Shown piece by piece: positions 43,633 through 52,298 of a DNA stretch of 64,000 nucleotides (positions within the stretch are counted from its first letter, which is position 1; each line of letters starts with the position of its first letter). The DNA is from JBMOPD01 sp049323615 (lineage in GTDB: Bacteria > Bacillota > Desulfotomaculia > Desulfotomaculales > Desulfocucumaceae): NCBI GenBank assembly GCA_049323615.1, contig JBMOPD010000019.1:1-64000 (forward strand). Reading direction: 5' to 3'. A model generated the notes under the pieces. It worked only from the letters and a program-made list of their open reading frames with translations, had not been told where the DNA came from and ran no database searches. The position numbers and the translations under genes were made by a program.

Positions 43633-43992
43633 GTGGCAAAAACATCTAAGGTTGAAGAGGCGCTGGAAAAGTGTATTGAGCTGGGAAAGATCCTTGCCCA
43701 GACAGATGAATACAGGGAAGTGAAAAAGGCCGAGCAAAACCTGCTGCATGATGCCGAGGCCCGCAGGCTGGTGGAAGATTTACAGAAATTGCAGCAGGAA
43801 CAGCTTAAAAAGCAGATGGCCGGAATGGAAATTTCGGAAGAAGAAAAAAAGAAAATGTTTGAAACCGAACGGACCGCCATCCAGCATCCGGTGGTAAGGG
43901 CTTCCCACATGGCCAACGCCGGCTTTCAGGATCTGATGAAGGAAATAAGCAATAAAATCCGTGAGGGTATAAGGCTTTACTCTGAAAAATAA
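43633..43992 (+). CDS. YlbF/YmcA-family protein
   Basis: About 119 residues, almost wholly helical: LEKCIELGKILAQTDEYREVK, then LVEDLQKLQQEQLKKQMAG and NAGFQDLMKEISNKI. This is the YlbF/YmcA (DUF964) fold, whose B. subtilis members form a complex that affects RNase Y maturation, sporulation and biofilm. GTG with GGGGGTG directly upstream is preferred over an open stretch that starts in the preceding terminator. Confidence 0.78.
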   Translation: MAKTSKVEEALEKCIELGKILAQTDEYREVKKAEQNLLHDAEARRLVEDLQKLQQEQLKKQMAGMEISEEEKKKMFETERTAIQHPVVRASHMANAGFQDLMKEISNKIREGIRLYSEK

Positions 43993-44024
43993 GCCGCCAG
44001 CGTCAGCGGTAAGCTTTCAGCTTT
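43993..44024. repeat. Intergenic repeat (GTCAGCGGTAAGCT type)
   Basis: CCGCCAGCGTCAGCGG and AAGCTTTCAGCTTTT follow the YlbF-like stop codon directly; a degenerate member of the family at 6915. Confidence 0.4.
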
Positions 44025-44049
44025 TGAGCAATTGTCATAGTGAGAAACA

Positions 44050-44079
44050 AAAAATCAGGAAACTTAATCCTGATTTTTT
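44050..44079. terminator. Bidirectional terminator
   Basis: AAAATCAGGA-n8-TCCTGATTTTTT has A and T runs on both sides. It can stop the YlbF-like gene (plus) and hdrB (minus). Confidence 0.8.
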
Positions 44080-44116
44080 ATATTTACTTCTTCTTTCATC
44101 TAAATTCTCCGCTTCT

Positions 44117-44998
44117 CTATGATTTAATCCCGAATTGCGCCAGAACTTCCGTGGGCGATACTATATTGTATTTCAGCGCCCAGGTGGCCGGCGGAAGGTC
44201 GAAGGCCACAGCCATCAGCTGGGTGAGGAAAAGGACCGGCATGGGAGTTTCCAGGTTATAATGCTTCTTAACCATACCCTGATATGCGTCAAGGTTCATC
44301 TGGCACATGGGACAGGGAGTGACCATGAGCTGGGCCTGGTCCTCAAGGGCGCTCTTGATGATGTTGTACCCGGACTCCGTGGTAATTTCCGGCCTGGTCA
44401 GGGAATGGGAGCTGCCGCAGCAGCGCGCCTTCATGGGGAACTTAACGGGAGTGGCGCCCAGGGCTTCTATAATCTTATCCAAAAATACCGGCTGCTCGGG
44501 ATCATCAAAGCTCCAGGGGAGTACCCGGGGAGTCTGGCATCCCACGTAGCCGGCCACCCTCAGCCCGGTAAGGGGTTTCCTGACCATGGAGCGGATTTTG
44601 TCAAGGCCGACATCGTTGACTAATACCTCGATGATCTGGCGCACCTTTAACGTCCCCTTATACTTCAGCCCGGCGGACCTCAGGGCTTCATTGGCCATGG
44701 CCCGGAAATGTTTATCCTCCTGGAATTTTTTGTTGGCCAGGGCCAGGTTCATGTAGCAGGAACTGCACGGCACGATCACATCAAACCGCTTTGGCTCGGC
44801 CAGGGCCAGATTACGGGCGGCCAGCACCTGGGCCGGGTAATCGCCGACTACGCCCGAGGCCACGGTGGCCCCACAGCAGCTCCAGTCGGGGATCTCCTCA
44901 AGGCCCATGTACAGAGCATCGGCAACCGCCTCAAAGGATTTCAGGTACGGAACAGCTGCTCCCTCCATAGAACAGCCCGGGTAAAAGCTGTATCTCAT
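44117..44998 (-). CDS. hdrB: HdrB-like heterodisulfide reductase subunit B
   Basis: Of 293 residues, both CCG domains are complete: C9, WSCCG, PCSSC in the first and GYVGCQTPR, ARCCGSS, PCPMC in the second. These ligate the non-cubane Fe-S clusters that act in two-electron disulfide chemistry. In Gram-positive sulfate reducers HdrBC replaces the membrane subunit QmoC, and here the gene ends the apr-qmo-hdr series. It overlaps hdrC by one base (TAATG). Thiol/disulfide partner is not known. Confidence 0.92.
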   Translation of the reverse strand: MRYSFYPGCSMEGAAVPYLKSFEAVADALYMGLEEIPDWSCCGATVASGVVGDYPAQVLAARNLALAEPKRFDVIVPCSSCYMNLALANKKFQEDKHFRAMANEALRSAGLKYKGTLKVRQIIEVLVNDVGLDKIRSMVRKPLTGLRVAGYVGCQTPRVLPWSFDDPEQPVFLDKIIEALGATPVKFPMKARCCGSSHSLTRPEITTESGYNIIKSALEDQAQLMVTPCPMCQMNLDAYQGMVKKHYNLETPMPVLFLTQLMAVAFDLPPATWALKYNIVSPTEVLAQFGIKS

Positions 44999-45594
44999 TA
45001 CCTAACCTCCTTTTTCATCTGTTCCTGGGCAAATTCAATAATTTCACGCACACCCTTTACTCCCTTTATTGTCTTGGGGGGCTTTAAGGGAATCCGGCTG
45101 TGCATTACCATATTCATTCCCAGTTCCCTCATTTCAAAGCCTTTTCTGATTTCGCTTATTCCCCGCTTAAGGTAATACCTGGCCATCAGGCCGCCCTCGA
45201 ACACCCGGCCCCTGCTTATTATCTCCTGCCAGAAGGACTGGTAGAAAGTGGCCTGGGGCGGGCTGGTATAACCAAGCCTGATGGCGTAACTCTTCAGGTC
45301 ATGCATCACGTCCACCAGGGGGATGCCCCTGGGGCAGCGGACCTTGCACATAAGGCAGGTGCTGCACATCCACATGGTGTTGGCGTTGAAAAATTCTTCC
45401 CTCTTCCCCGTTCTCATAAGAAGAAACAGCTCACGGGGGGAACAGTCCATCTCCTTCCTCGTAGCGCACGATACATCACACATTCCACACTGCATACATT
45501 TTTTAATGTAGCGGCCGTTTTCCAGGGCGTAAATTTCCTTGGCAAATGTGGTCTCGTACTTTAACGGCCCGGAGGAAACATTACGGTCACTCAT
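44998..45594 (-). CDS. hdrC: HdrC-like iron-sulfur subunit
   Basis: A 198-residue soluble ferredoxin-type subunit with two 4Fe-4S motifs: CMQCGMCDVSC (about 33-43) and CSTCLMCKVRCP (about 77-88). It links flavin subunits QmoAB to HdrB. No membrane helices, unlike QmoC or DsrM. The ribosome site AAAGGAG is good. A 178-base gap with two hairpins separates it from qmoB. Confidence 0.92.
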   Translation of the reverse strand: MSDRNVSSGPLKYETTFAKEIYALENGRYIKKCMQCGMCDVSCATRKEMDCSPRELFLLMRTGKREEFFNANTMWMCSTCLMCKVRCPRGIPLVDVMHDLKSYAIRLGYTSPPQATFYQSFWQEIISRGRVFEGGLMARYYLKRGISEIRKGFEMRELGMNMVMHSRIPLKPPKTIKGVKGVREIIEFAQEQMKKEVR

Positions 45595-45671
45595 ATCTCT
45601 ACTCCTTTGGCCAAAATGTTTTTACTCCGTCTTTGAACCTGACGCATCTCCCGGTTTAACCACAGGCTGCA

Positions 45672-45727
45672 TAATGAATAGTTATTCATTGTTTTAGAAA
45701 GGAGTCAGGACGGCCGCGAGGCCGTCC
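45672..45727 (-). promoter_or_regulatory. Two hairpins between qmoB and hdrC
   Basis: AATGAATA-gt-TATTCATT (45672-45689) and GGACGGCC-gcga-GGCCGTCC (45708-45727) are perfect palindromes. The second, without a T run, could be an mRNA-stabilising or processing stem; the first an operator or weak stem. Confidence 0.5.
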
Positions 45728-45772
45728 CTTAAACTATCAGGTTCAGTAACATACTGCTTTTATCCGGTCTCA

Positions 45773-48022
45773 TTAGAACCCTTTCATCGGGTTGGGGCCC
45801 AGTTGGTCAATCTTCTCCGCAAAATCGCCGATTATCTTGGGTATCTTGTCATAGTCCATGATGCTTACCTCCACCATGGACACCCGTTCAGACTCCAGTC
45901 CCAGCCTGTCCAGAGTCTCGGAAACCTTGGACAGCCTTACCCCGGCCAGTTCACTGCCCTTCATGAAATGGCACTGGTAGTCGTCCCCGTGCTTGCAGCC
46001 CATCAGGAGAACGCCGTCAATACCCCTCGACATGGCGTCGTTAACCCAGATCAGGTTCAGCGACCCCAGGCAGCGCACCGGTATGACCCGCACCCACTTG
46101 CTGTACTGGAGGCGGTTGATGCCTGCCATATCCAGGGCCGGGATGGCGTCGTTCTCACAGGCAAAGATAAGAATCCTCGGCTTTTCCTCGTCCTCTTCGG
46201 GCACCTCGATGGCCTTCAGCATGTTGCCGATCATGGGCACCGAGTAGTTCTTGAAGGAAATGATGCGCTCCGGGCAGGCCCCCATGCAGGTGCCGCACCT
46301 TCTGCAGCGGGTGGGATTGGGCAGGGGGTTGGCCTTGGCGTCCTCGTTGATTGCGCCGAAGGGGCATTCCTCGGTGCAGCGCTTGCACTGGGTGCAGCGG
46401 CTCATCTGGAAGTCCGGGAATGAAAGGTCTCCGGACCGCGGGTGCACCGCCATACCCCGGGCGGTCATCTCCACGCACTGGATGGCCTTAAGGGCGGCGC
46501 CGCTTGCATCCTCCACCGCCTGGGCCATATCCATGGGCCTTCGCACGCTGCCGGCGGCATAGATGCCGGTACGGCGGGTCTCGTACGGGAAGCAGATAAA
46601 GTGGGAATCCGGGAAGCCGTACTTGAGAGAAGGAAGCTCAGGGCCCTGCCTGTATTCCAGGTTCAGAATGTTTGATTTAATGATCGGCGCAGAAGCCGGG
46701 GCAGGTTCCGCTTCGGCAGCGGCGGCCGCCTCGCTCCCGGCCTCGGCCGGGGCTTCTTCCCGGCCGCACAGGGCCGGGTCTTCAAAGGCGGTGGTGGGCA
46801 CCATGCCGTTGGCCAGCACCACCAGGTCAATTTCATCGGCCACGGTGGGTGAACCCATCAGCAGGTCCCGGGCTTCAATGCTCAGGTTGCCTCCGTCATC
46901 GGCCACGCCGGTAACATCGGCTTTTACGAAGATTACCCCTTCGGTCTGGGCCTTCTTGTAGAAATGCTCGTACTGGCCCGAAGACCTGATGTCCTTGTAA
47001 AAGACGTATACCGCAGCCTCGGGGTTTTGCCCCTTGACATAAAGGGCCTGTTTGATGGACTCCACACAGCACGCCGCCGAGCAGTACGGCAGGTGTTCCT
47101 GGTCCCTGGAACCGGCGCACTGGATAAAGGCCACCTTTTGCACGGCCTTGCCGTCCGAGGGGCGGGCTATGGTTCCCTTGGCCGCCAACTCTTCAAACTG
47201 GGCCTGGGTGACCACGTTGGGGGAGATTCCGTATCCCAGGTGCTCCAGCTTGCCGGGGTCGTAGGGAACGGCCCCGGTGGCCAGGACAATAGCCCCAACC
47301 CGCTCGGCAACACTTTCTCCGCCCTGTTTGATTATTACGTCAAACATGCCGGGGGCCCCCGCCGTTTTTTCAATGGCCGCCGATGTATATACCTTGATGT
47401 TGGGGTTGTCCGTAATTTCCTTGACCATGCCGGCCAGGCCGGTATCCACCGGATCGGTATAGGGGGCGCTTAAGGGAGCTATCTTGTAGCATCTCTTCAG
47501 CCAGCCGCCCAGGGAGTCCTCCTTCTCCACCAGCACCACCCGGCTGCCGGCCCTGGCTGCTTCCAAAGCCGCGGTCATGCCGGTAAGGCCCGCGCCCACC
47601 ACCATGATGTCCTTGGAAAGGTTTTCGCCCAGGAAGGGCTCGGGCAGTTCCAGGTTCTTCAACTTGGCCAGGGTTATGCGCAGGTAGTCCTCGGCCATGG
47701 CCTGGGTATCCTCATCATCGGGCTCCTGGGTCCAGACCACCCGCTCCCGCAGGTTGACCCTTTCCACCGCCACCGGGGGGCCGAAATCAAATACATCGTA
47801 GTTGACCCGGCCGGAGCAGCCGGCTATAACCACATAGTTTACCTCTTCGCTCTCAATGTCCTTTTTTATGACCTCCACGCCGTCCCTGCCGCACAGGAAA
47901 GCATCGGTTTTACAGATGGGCGCCTTGTATTCCTTGGTGGCCACCTTAGCGAGGGCATCCATGTCCAGGGCATCACCAATGCCGCATCCCGAACAGATAT
48001 ATACTCCGATTTTTTTAGACAT
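45773..48022 (-). CDS. qmoB: QmoB, HdrA-like flavoprotein with MvhD-type tail
   Basis: Part of the quinone-interacting (Qmo) complex that delivers electrons to APS reductase. The 749-residue chain has an HdrA-type N terminus (YICSGCGIGD), an FAD fold VVGAGLTGMTAALEAA, CAGSRDQEHLPYCSAACC, two 4Fe-4S motifs CTQCKRCTEECP and CRRCGTCMGACP, and a C-terminal MvhD-like domain (FACENDAIPA, VRCLGSLNL, GCKHGDDYQC). An Ala/Glu/Pro-rich linker (about residues 425-455) is inserted between the FAD and Fe-S parts. It starts two bases after qmoA. Confidence 0.94.
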   Translation of the reverse strand: MSKKIGVYICSGCGIGDALDMDALAKVATKEYKAPICKTDAFLCGRDGVEVIKKDIESEEVNYVVIAGCSGRVNYDVFDFGPPVAVERVNLRERVVWTQEPDDEDTQAMAEDYLRITLAKLKNLELPEPFLGENLSKDIMVVGAGLTGMTAALEAARAGSRVVLVEKEDSLGGWLKRCYKIAPLSAPYTDPVDTGLAGMVKEITDNPNIKVYTSAAIEKTAGAPGMFDVIIKQGGESVAERVGAIVLATGAVPYDPGKLEHLGYGISPNVVTQAQFEELAAKGTIARPSDGKAVQKVAFIQCAGSRDQEHLPYCSAACCVESIKQALYVKGQNPEAAVYVFYKDIRSSGQYEHFYKKAQTEGVIFVKADVTGVADDGGNLSIEARDLLMGSPTVADEIDLVVLANGMVPTTAFEDPALCGREEAPAEAGSEAAAAAEAEPAPASAPIIKSNILNLEYRQGPELPSLKYGFPDSHFICFPYETRRTGIYAAGSVRRPMDMAQAVEDASGAALKAIQCVEMTARGMAVHPRSGDLSFPDFQMSRCTQCKRCTEECPFGAINEDAKANPLPNPTRCRRCGTCMGACPERIISFKNYSVPMIGNMLKAIEVPEEDEEKPRILIFACENDAIPALDMAGINRLQYSKWVRVIPVRCLGSLNLIWVNDAMSRGIDGVLLMGCKHGDDYQCHFMKGSELAGVRLSKVSETLDRLGLESERVSMVEVSIMDYDKIPKIIGDFAEKIDQLGPNPMKGF

Positions 48023-48024
48023 AG

Positions 48025-49269
48025 CTAAAGCCCCCTCACTGATTGAATTGCCTTTAGCGCTGCGGCGGTAGCATCCTGTACCGAAGCGGCAACATCAAGA
48101 GGCTTCTTGACGCACCCGGCGGCATAAACCCCGGGGACCCCGGCGCTTACAAAGCCGTCTTCATCATAAGATACTCCGGCAGGCACCTTCTTTTCAGCCG
48201 TGGCCGGGGCCATGCCCGTGGCCAGCACCACCATGTCGAATTTTTCTTCGGTAAGCTGCTGGTTAAGCTGGTCCTCGGCGACGATTACAAGCTCTCCGGT
48301 GTCCGGGTCTTCCATTATCTCGCCGGCCTTCCCCTTGACAAAGGTGATATTGGTTTCGTTCTGGACCTTTACGTAAAAGTCCTCGTGCTTGCCCCTGGTC
48401 CTGATGTCGATATAGTAAATGTAAATCCTGGCGCCGGGATACTGTTCCCTGACATAGGTGGCCTGCTTCAGCGAAGCCATGCAGCACACCGTGGAGCAGC
48501 AGCGCAGGTGGTTCTCATCCCGGGAACCGGCGCACTGGATAAAGGCAATGCTGCTGATTTCCTTGCCGTCCGAGGGGCGCACAATTTTTCCCCCGGTGGG
48601 GCCGTTGACGGCTGCCAGCCTCTCCATCATCACGTTGGTGATCACGTTGGGGAACCGGCCGAAGCCGTAGTAGCTGAGCTTTTCGGCATCGTAAGGCTTC
48701 CAGCCGGCGGCCCAGACTACAGCCCCCACGTTTAACTTCATGGTCTTTGCCTTCATGCCCGGCTCGATGGCGCCGTACTGGCAGGCCTCAACGCACTTGC
48801 TGCAGCCGGCCTGGCAGGCCTTCGGGTCGATGACATATTTCATCGGGAAGGCAAACTGGTGGGGCAGGTAGATGGCCTTGGTCTTGTCCAGGCCGTAGTT
48901 GAAATCGTTGTCCCTTTCGGCCGGACAGGCTTCCGCGCACTTGCCGCAGGCGGTGCAGTTTTCATTGACATAACGGGGATTCAGCTTGACGGTTACGTCG
49001 AAATTCCCCTCCTGCCCCGAAACGCTCTCCACCTCGGCCATGGTAAAGTACTTGATGTCCGGGTTGCTTCTGATCCTTTTAAAGTTGATCTCCAAACCGC
49101 AGTTAGGGGGACAAAGCTTTGGGAAATACTGGTTTATCTGCGCCACCTTGCCGCCCAGATAGGGGTTTTTTTCCACGATATAAACCTGGAAACCCACCTC
49201 GGCAGCTTCAATGGCCGCAGTCAGACCGCTTATCCCCCCACCTACAACCAAAATGCTTTTGTTTACCAT
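48025..49269 (-). CDS. qmoA: QmoA, HdrA-like flavoprotein
   Basis: First flavin subunit of the Qmo complex, 414 residues. FAD-binding VVGGGISGLTAAIEAAEVG, the Cys-containing YFPKLCPPNCGLEINFKRI (block CPPNCG), a 4Fe-4S motif CTACGKCAEACP and a Cys-rich CQAGCSKCVEACQ, then CAGSRDENHLRCCSTVCC and a C-terminal GVYAAGCVKKPLD. Located directly after aprBA as in other sulfate reducers. Confidence 0.94.
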   Translation of the reverse strand: MVNKSILVVGGGISGLTAAIEAAEVGFQVYIVEKNPYLGGKVAQINQYFPKLCPPNCGLEINFKRIRSNPDIKYFTMAEVESVSGQEGNFDVTVKLNPRYVNENCTACGKCAEACPAERDNDFNYGLDKTKAIYLPHQFAFPMKYVIDPKACQAGCSKCVEACQYGAIEPGMKAKTMKLNVGAVVWAAGWKPYDAEKLSYYGFGRFPNVITNVMMERLAAVNGPTGGKIVRPSDGKEISSIAFIQCAGSRDENHLRCCSTVCCMASLKQATYVREQYPGARIYIYYIDIRTRGKHEDFYVKVQNETNITFVKGKAGEIMEDPDTGELVIVAEDQLNQQLTEEKFDMVVLATGMAPATAEKKVPAGVSYDEDGFVSAGVPGVYAAGCVKKPLDVAASVQDATAAALKAIQSVRGL

Positions 49270-49494
49270 TTTTTAGATATCTCCATTCGTTTGTGAAATT
49301 AAGGCTGACTGGCGGTACCAACCGAACCTTATAATGTCAACTCTTCCCCTAAAAAACAACGCCAGGCGACCTGAAAGGGTGCCTGGAAAAACTGGTTAAA
49401 AAGAAATCATCCTGTTGCCGCCCAGTCCCCCACAGGCGTTCTATAAACAACAGCCGGGCTTTCCAAACCTGGCCGGCACTAACATATGAGGAGA

Positions 49495-49517
49495 GCCCGT
49501 GGCCAAAGGCCACGGGC
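49495..49517 (-). other. Ten-pair hairpin between aprA and qmoA
   Basis: GCCCGTGGCC-aaa-GGCCACGGGC is a perfect stem, with no T run on the minus side. Within a 322-base gap that otherwise shows no gene, it probably sets unequal mRNA levels, protecting the aprBA message or partly stopping read-through to qmo. Confidence 0.6.
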
Positions 49518-49591
49518 CCCCCAGCGCCGTGGATGGCACATTAAATCAAAATCAACTGACTGATCTCTCCCGGGGCATCCGGTGAGATCGA

Positions 49592-51487
49592 TTAGTCTAT
49601 ATTGAACAGGTTCAGGATGGGCCGCTTGAACACGGACCACTCGCCGGTCTTGGGATCATACTTGGTGTTCACGAAGCACAGCCAGTTCTCCTCGTCCAGT
49701 TTCGGGAAGTCGGCCCTGAAGTAGTAGCCGGGCCACCTGGTCTCTTCACGGAACAGGACTGTCCTGATGTGGGATTCGGCCTGTACCAGCCTGTGCTTGT
49801 TCTCCCAGCACCTCATCAGCTCGTGCAGGTCCCTGGCCGCCAGCTTATCCTGGTCTTCCTTGAGGAACCCAAGCAGTTCCAGAGCCCGGTCAAGGCTGGC
49901 CTTGTTGGTGGAGAAGTTGGAGGACACGCCGCCCACGTACTCGTCCATCATCTTCTGCAGCCTGAACATGAACATCTTCGGGAAGATGTAGTTCGGGTTG
50001 ACTTCGGGGTCGGTGGTCAGGCCCTTGTACTGTTCGAAGGTCTCAAAGGGCTTGTAGGTCTCCTTCTTGATGGCTTCCACCGCGGCCGGGTCAACATTGG
50101 GCTGGGTGTTGTTCTCCAGGATGAACTTGACGGCCGATTTGGCTGCAATGCGGCCCTCGGCGTGGGAACCGGAGGAGAACTTGTGGCTGGAGGCGCCGGA
50201 GGCGTCGCCGGCCGCGAACAGGCCCTTGACGGTGGTCATGTTGCAGTAGCCCCAGAAGTACTCGGTGCCGCCGGCCAGGTCCTCGGGACCGGACACCCAG
50301 GCACCGGACGCGCCGGAGTGCGAGCCGATGAAGTAGGGCTCGGCAGCGGCGATCTCGGAGGGCCGCTTCTCGGGCTCAACGTTGGTGGCCGCCCACAGCA
50401 GTGCCTGGGAGATGGTCATGTCGAGGAAGTCTTCCCAAGCTTCGGCTTCCAGTTCTTTCATTTTCTTCTTGAAGGCTTTCTCGTCGCCTTCGTACTTCTT
50501 GGCCAGGTTGGCGATGGCCTCTTCAGTTCTCATGTAGATGGGGCCCTTGCCCTCGAAGGTGTCCAGCATGCCCAGGTAGTTGCGCAGGTTGGCCGGGATG
50601 GGCTTCACGGCGCCGTACTTGCCCCACTTGGCCAGTTCGTCCCGGCGCTCCACCATGTACTCGCCGCCGAAGGCGTTGGTGGCGCGGGATTTGAAGAGCA
50701 GGAACCATGCGCCCACCGGGCCGTATGCGTCCTTGAAGCGGACCGGGATGAAGCGGACTTCCTGACAGGTCATCTCGGCGCCGGCCTTGATGGTGAAGTA
50801 GGCGGAAGAACCGGTGCTGAAGGGAGGATACCAGGAACGGCCGAGACCTTCACCGGTGGAGCGGGGCTTGAACACGCCGACGGCGCCGCCCATGGCAGCC
50901 AGCACGGCCTTGGCCTTGAAAACGTAGAACTTGTTTTCGCGGACGCTGAAGCCGATGGCGCCGGCTATTCTGTCGCCGTCCAGCAGGGGCTCGATGATGA
51001 AAACGCGCTCGTAAATGTTGTCCGCGCCGAGAGCGTTCCTGGCGGCCTCGGCCACTACAACCTTGTAGGATTCACCGTTGATCATCAGCTGCCAGCGGCC
51101 CTCATTGACGTAGTCATCGTTCTCGTCGCGCCAGAAGGGCAGGCCCCACTTGTCGAAGAGGTGCACGGTACTGTCCACGTGGCGGGCAATGTTGGCCACC
51201 AGGTCGTCCCGGGCGACACCCATCAGGTCGTTCTTGACGTACTTGACGTAGTCCTCAACGGTGTTCGCGCCTTTTCTCAGGCCGATATACTGGTTGATGG
51301 CCGAGAGGCCCATGCCCACAGCACCGGAGCGGATGATGGCCGCCTTGTCTACCAGGGTCACCTTAACACCGTGTTTCTGTCCCCAATATGCAGCTTCGAC
51401 GGCCGCGCCGCAGGCCGCCATACCGCCGCCCACGATCAGAAGATCTGTAGTTACTTCTACAGTTTCAAAGTCCTTATAGCTCGGCAT
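49592..51487 (-). CDS. aprA: Adenylylsulfate (APS) reductase alpha subunit AprA
   Basis: FAD subunit of dissimilatory APS reductase, which reduces APS to sulfite and AMP in the cytoplasm. The 631 residues show LIVGGGMAACGAAVEA, SAINQYIG (Asn65), SWYPPFSTG (Trp219), RFIPVRFKDAYGPVGAW (Arg250) and IGSHSGASGAWVSG (His), which correspond to the substrate-binding Asn/Trp/Arg/His of Archaeoglobus AprA. The GGAGGAGG ribosome site and biased codon use suit a very highly expressed gene. Confidence 0.97.
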   Translation of the reverse strand: MPSYKDFETVEVTTDLLIVGGGMAACGAAVEAAYWGQKHGVKVTLVDKAAIIRSGAVGMGLSAINQYIGLRKGANTVEDYVKYVKNDLMGVARDDLVANIARHVDSTVHLFDKWGLPFWRDENDDYVNEGRWQLMINGESYKVVVAEAARNALGADNIYERVFIIEPLLDGDRIAGAIGFSVRENKFYVFKAKAVLAAMGGAVGVFKPRSTGEGLGRSWYPPFSTGSSAYFTIKAGAEMTCQEVRFIPVRFKDAYGPVGAWFLLFKSRATNAFGGEYMVERRDELAKWGKYGAVKPIPANLRNYLGMLDTFEGKGPIYMRTEEAIANLAKKYEGDEKAFKKKMKELEAEAWEDFLDMTISQALLWAATNVEPEKRPSEIAAAEPYFIGSHSGASGAWVSGPEDLAGGTEYFWGYCNMTTVKGLFAAGDASGASSHKFSSGSHAEGRIAAKSAVKFILENNTQPNVDPAAVEAIKKETYKPFETFEQYKGLTTDPEVNPNYIFPKMFMFRLQKMMDEYVGGVSSNFSTNKASLDRALELLGFLKEDQDKLAARDLHELMRCWENKHRLVQAESHIRTVLFREETRWPGYYFRADFPKLDEENWLCFVNTKYDPKTGEWSVFKRPILNLFNID

Positions 51488-51543
51488 TTATATTAACCTC
51501 CTCCGTAATTTCTTTAATTCAAGTGACTGGTTGGGAAAGGCAG

Positions 51544-51981
51544 TTACTTCTTGTAGGTCCATACGGGCACGCCCAGGGAAGCAGGCTCGGTAAACAGCTC
51601 GATGGAATCGAGGCTTGCTTCGGAGGGATATCCGCCGTCGGGCACAGCCTTGCCTTCTTCAGTGGTCCGGATGGGGAACTTGAAGCGCTTGATCATCCCG
51701 TTGCGGAACTTGATGGTCCACATGATGTCCTCGGAACCCCTCAGAGGTGTGCAGCTGGCTCCCAGGGGAACGAAATCCTTATAACCACTGAGGTCCATGG
51801 CCTGCTGCGGGCAGGCCTTGGCGCAGCAGAGGCACTCCCAGCACATCCAGGGGTCGCGGTTGTAGGCCTTCATTTTTTCTTTGTCAAGCACCATCAGATC
51901 GTTGGGGCATGCATACATGCAGGCAGTTTTGTCCTGACCTTTGCAACCATCGCACTTTTCGGCAATTACAAAAGTTGGCAT
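51544..51981 (-). CDS. aprB: APS reductase beta subunit AprB
   Basis: Ferredoxin subunit that brings electrons to the AprA flavin. Motifs CDGCKGQDKTACMYACP and CWECLCCAKACP bind two 4Fe-4S clusters. The Trp in CWEC corresponds to the bridging Trp48 of the Archaeoglobus enzyme. A beta-sheet part (IMWTIKFRNG) and a C-terminal tail of about 35 residues, which wraps around AprA in known structures, are intact. 145 residues, normal. Confidence 0.97.
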   Translation of the reverse strand: MPTFVIAEKCDGCKGQDKTACMYACPNDLMVLDKEKMKAYNRDPWMCWECLCCAKACPQQAMDLSGYKDFVPLGASCTPLRGSEDIMWTIKFRNGMIKRFKFPIRTTEEGKAVPDGGYPSEASLDSIELFTEPASLGVPVWTYKK

Positions 51982-52298
51982 TAATTCAACCTCCTATTCC
52001 CATTTTTTAGGACTTTTTCTCCGAATTAACAGAGCCCAAAAAACCACTACTCACTTCAGCAACAGCTGACGGGCTATTAATGGTGAACCTGATTCACCCC
52101 TCCCTAAAAAAACATACCACCTCCCTGAATTAAATGGTTTTTGCCCGGAGGCCCACCTGTAAGTCTTTCTGCCGGACAGGTGGATAGCTGCTGAAATGCG
52201 GACGGTTTAAGATACCCTCCCGGCACCCTCTCCGCCCAAAGATACGCTAAACAGGGCCGGCATGCGCCAAACCGGCGCATGTCAGCCAATTTCAGATT
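51982..52298 (-). other. sat-aprB intergenic region with two stems
   Basis: Two hairpins lie here: CATGCGCC-n5-GGCGCATG (52261-52281), directly after the sat stop codon, and CCACCTGT-n15-ACAGGTGG (52153-52183). The rest is T/A-rich and shows no gene. Because sat and apr are separated by more than 300 bases, apr may have its own promoter or be processed from a longer message. Confidence 0.5.

Noticed and set aside
49769..51496. 575-codon open frame antisense to aprA
   Set aside because: It mirrors strong codon bias of aprA on the other strand, has a Gly/Val/His/Leu-rich composition without motifs and no ribosome site.
52104..52289. 61-codon frame between sat and aprB
   Set aside because: It covers the hairpin region, has no ribosome site at its start and no similarity; treated as intergenic.
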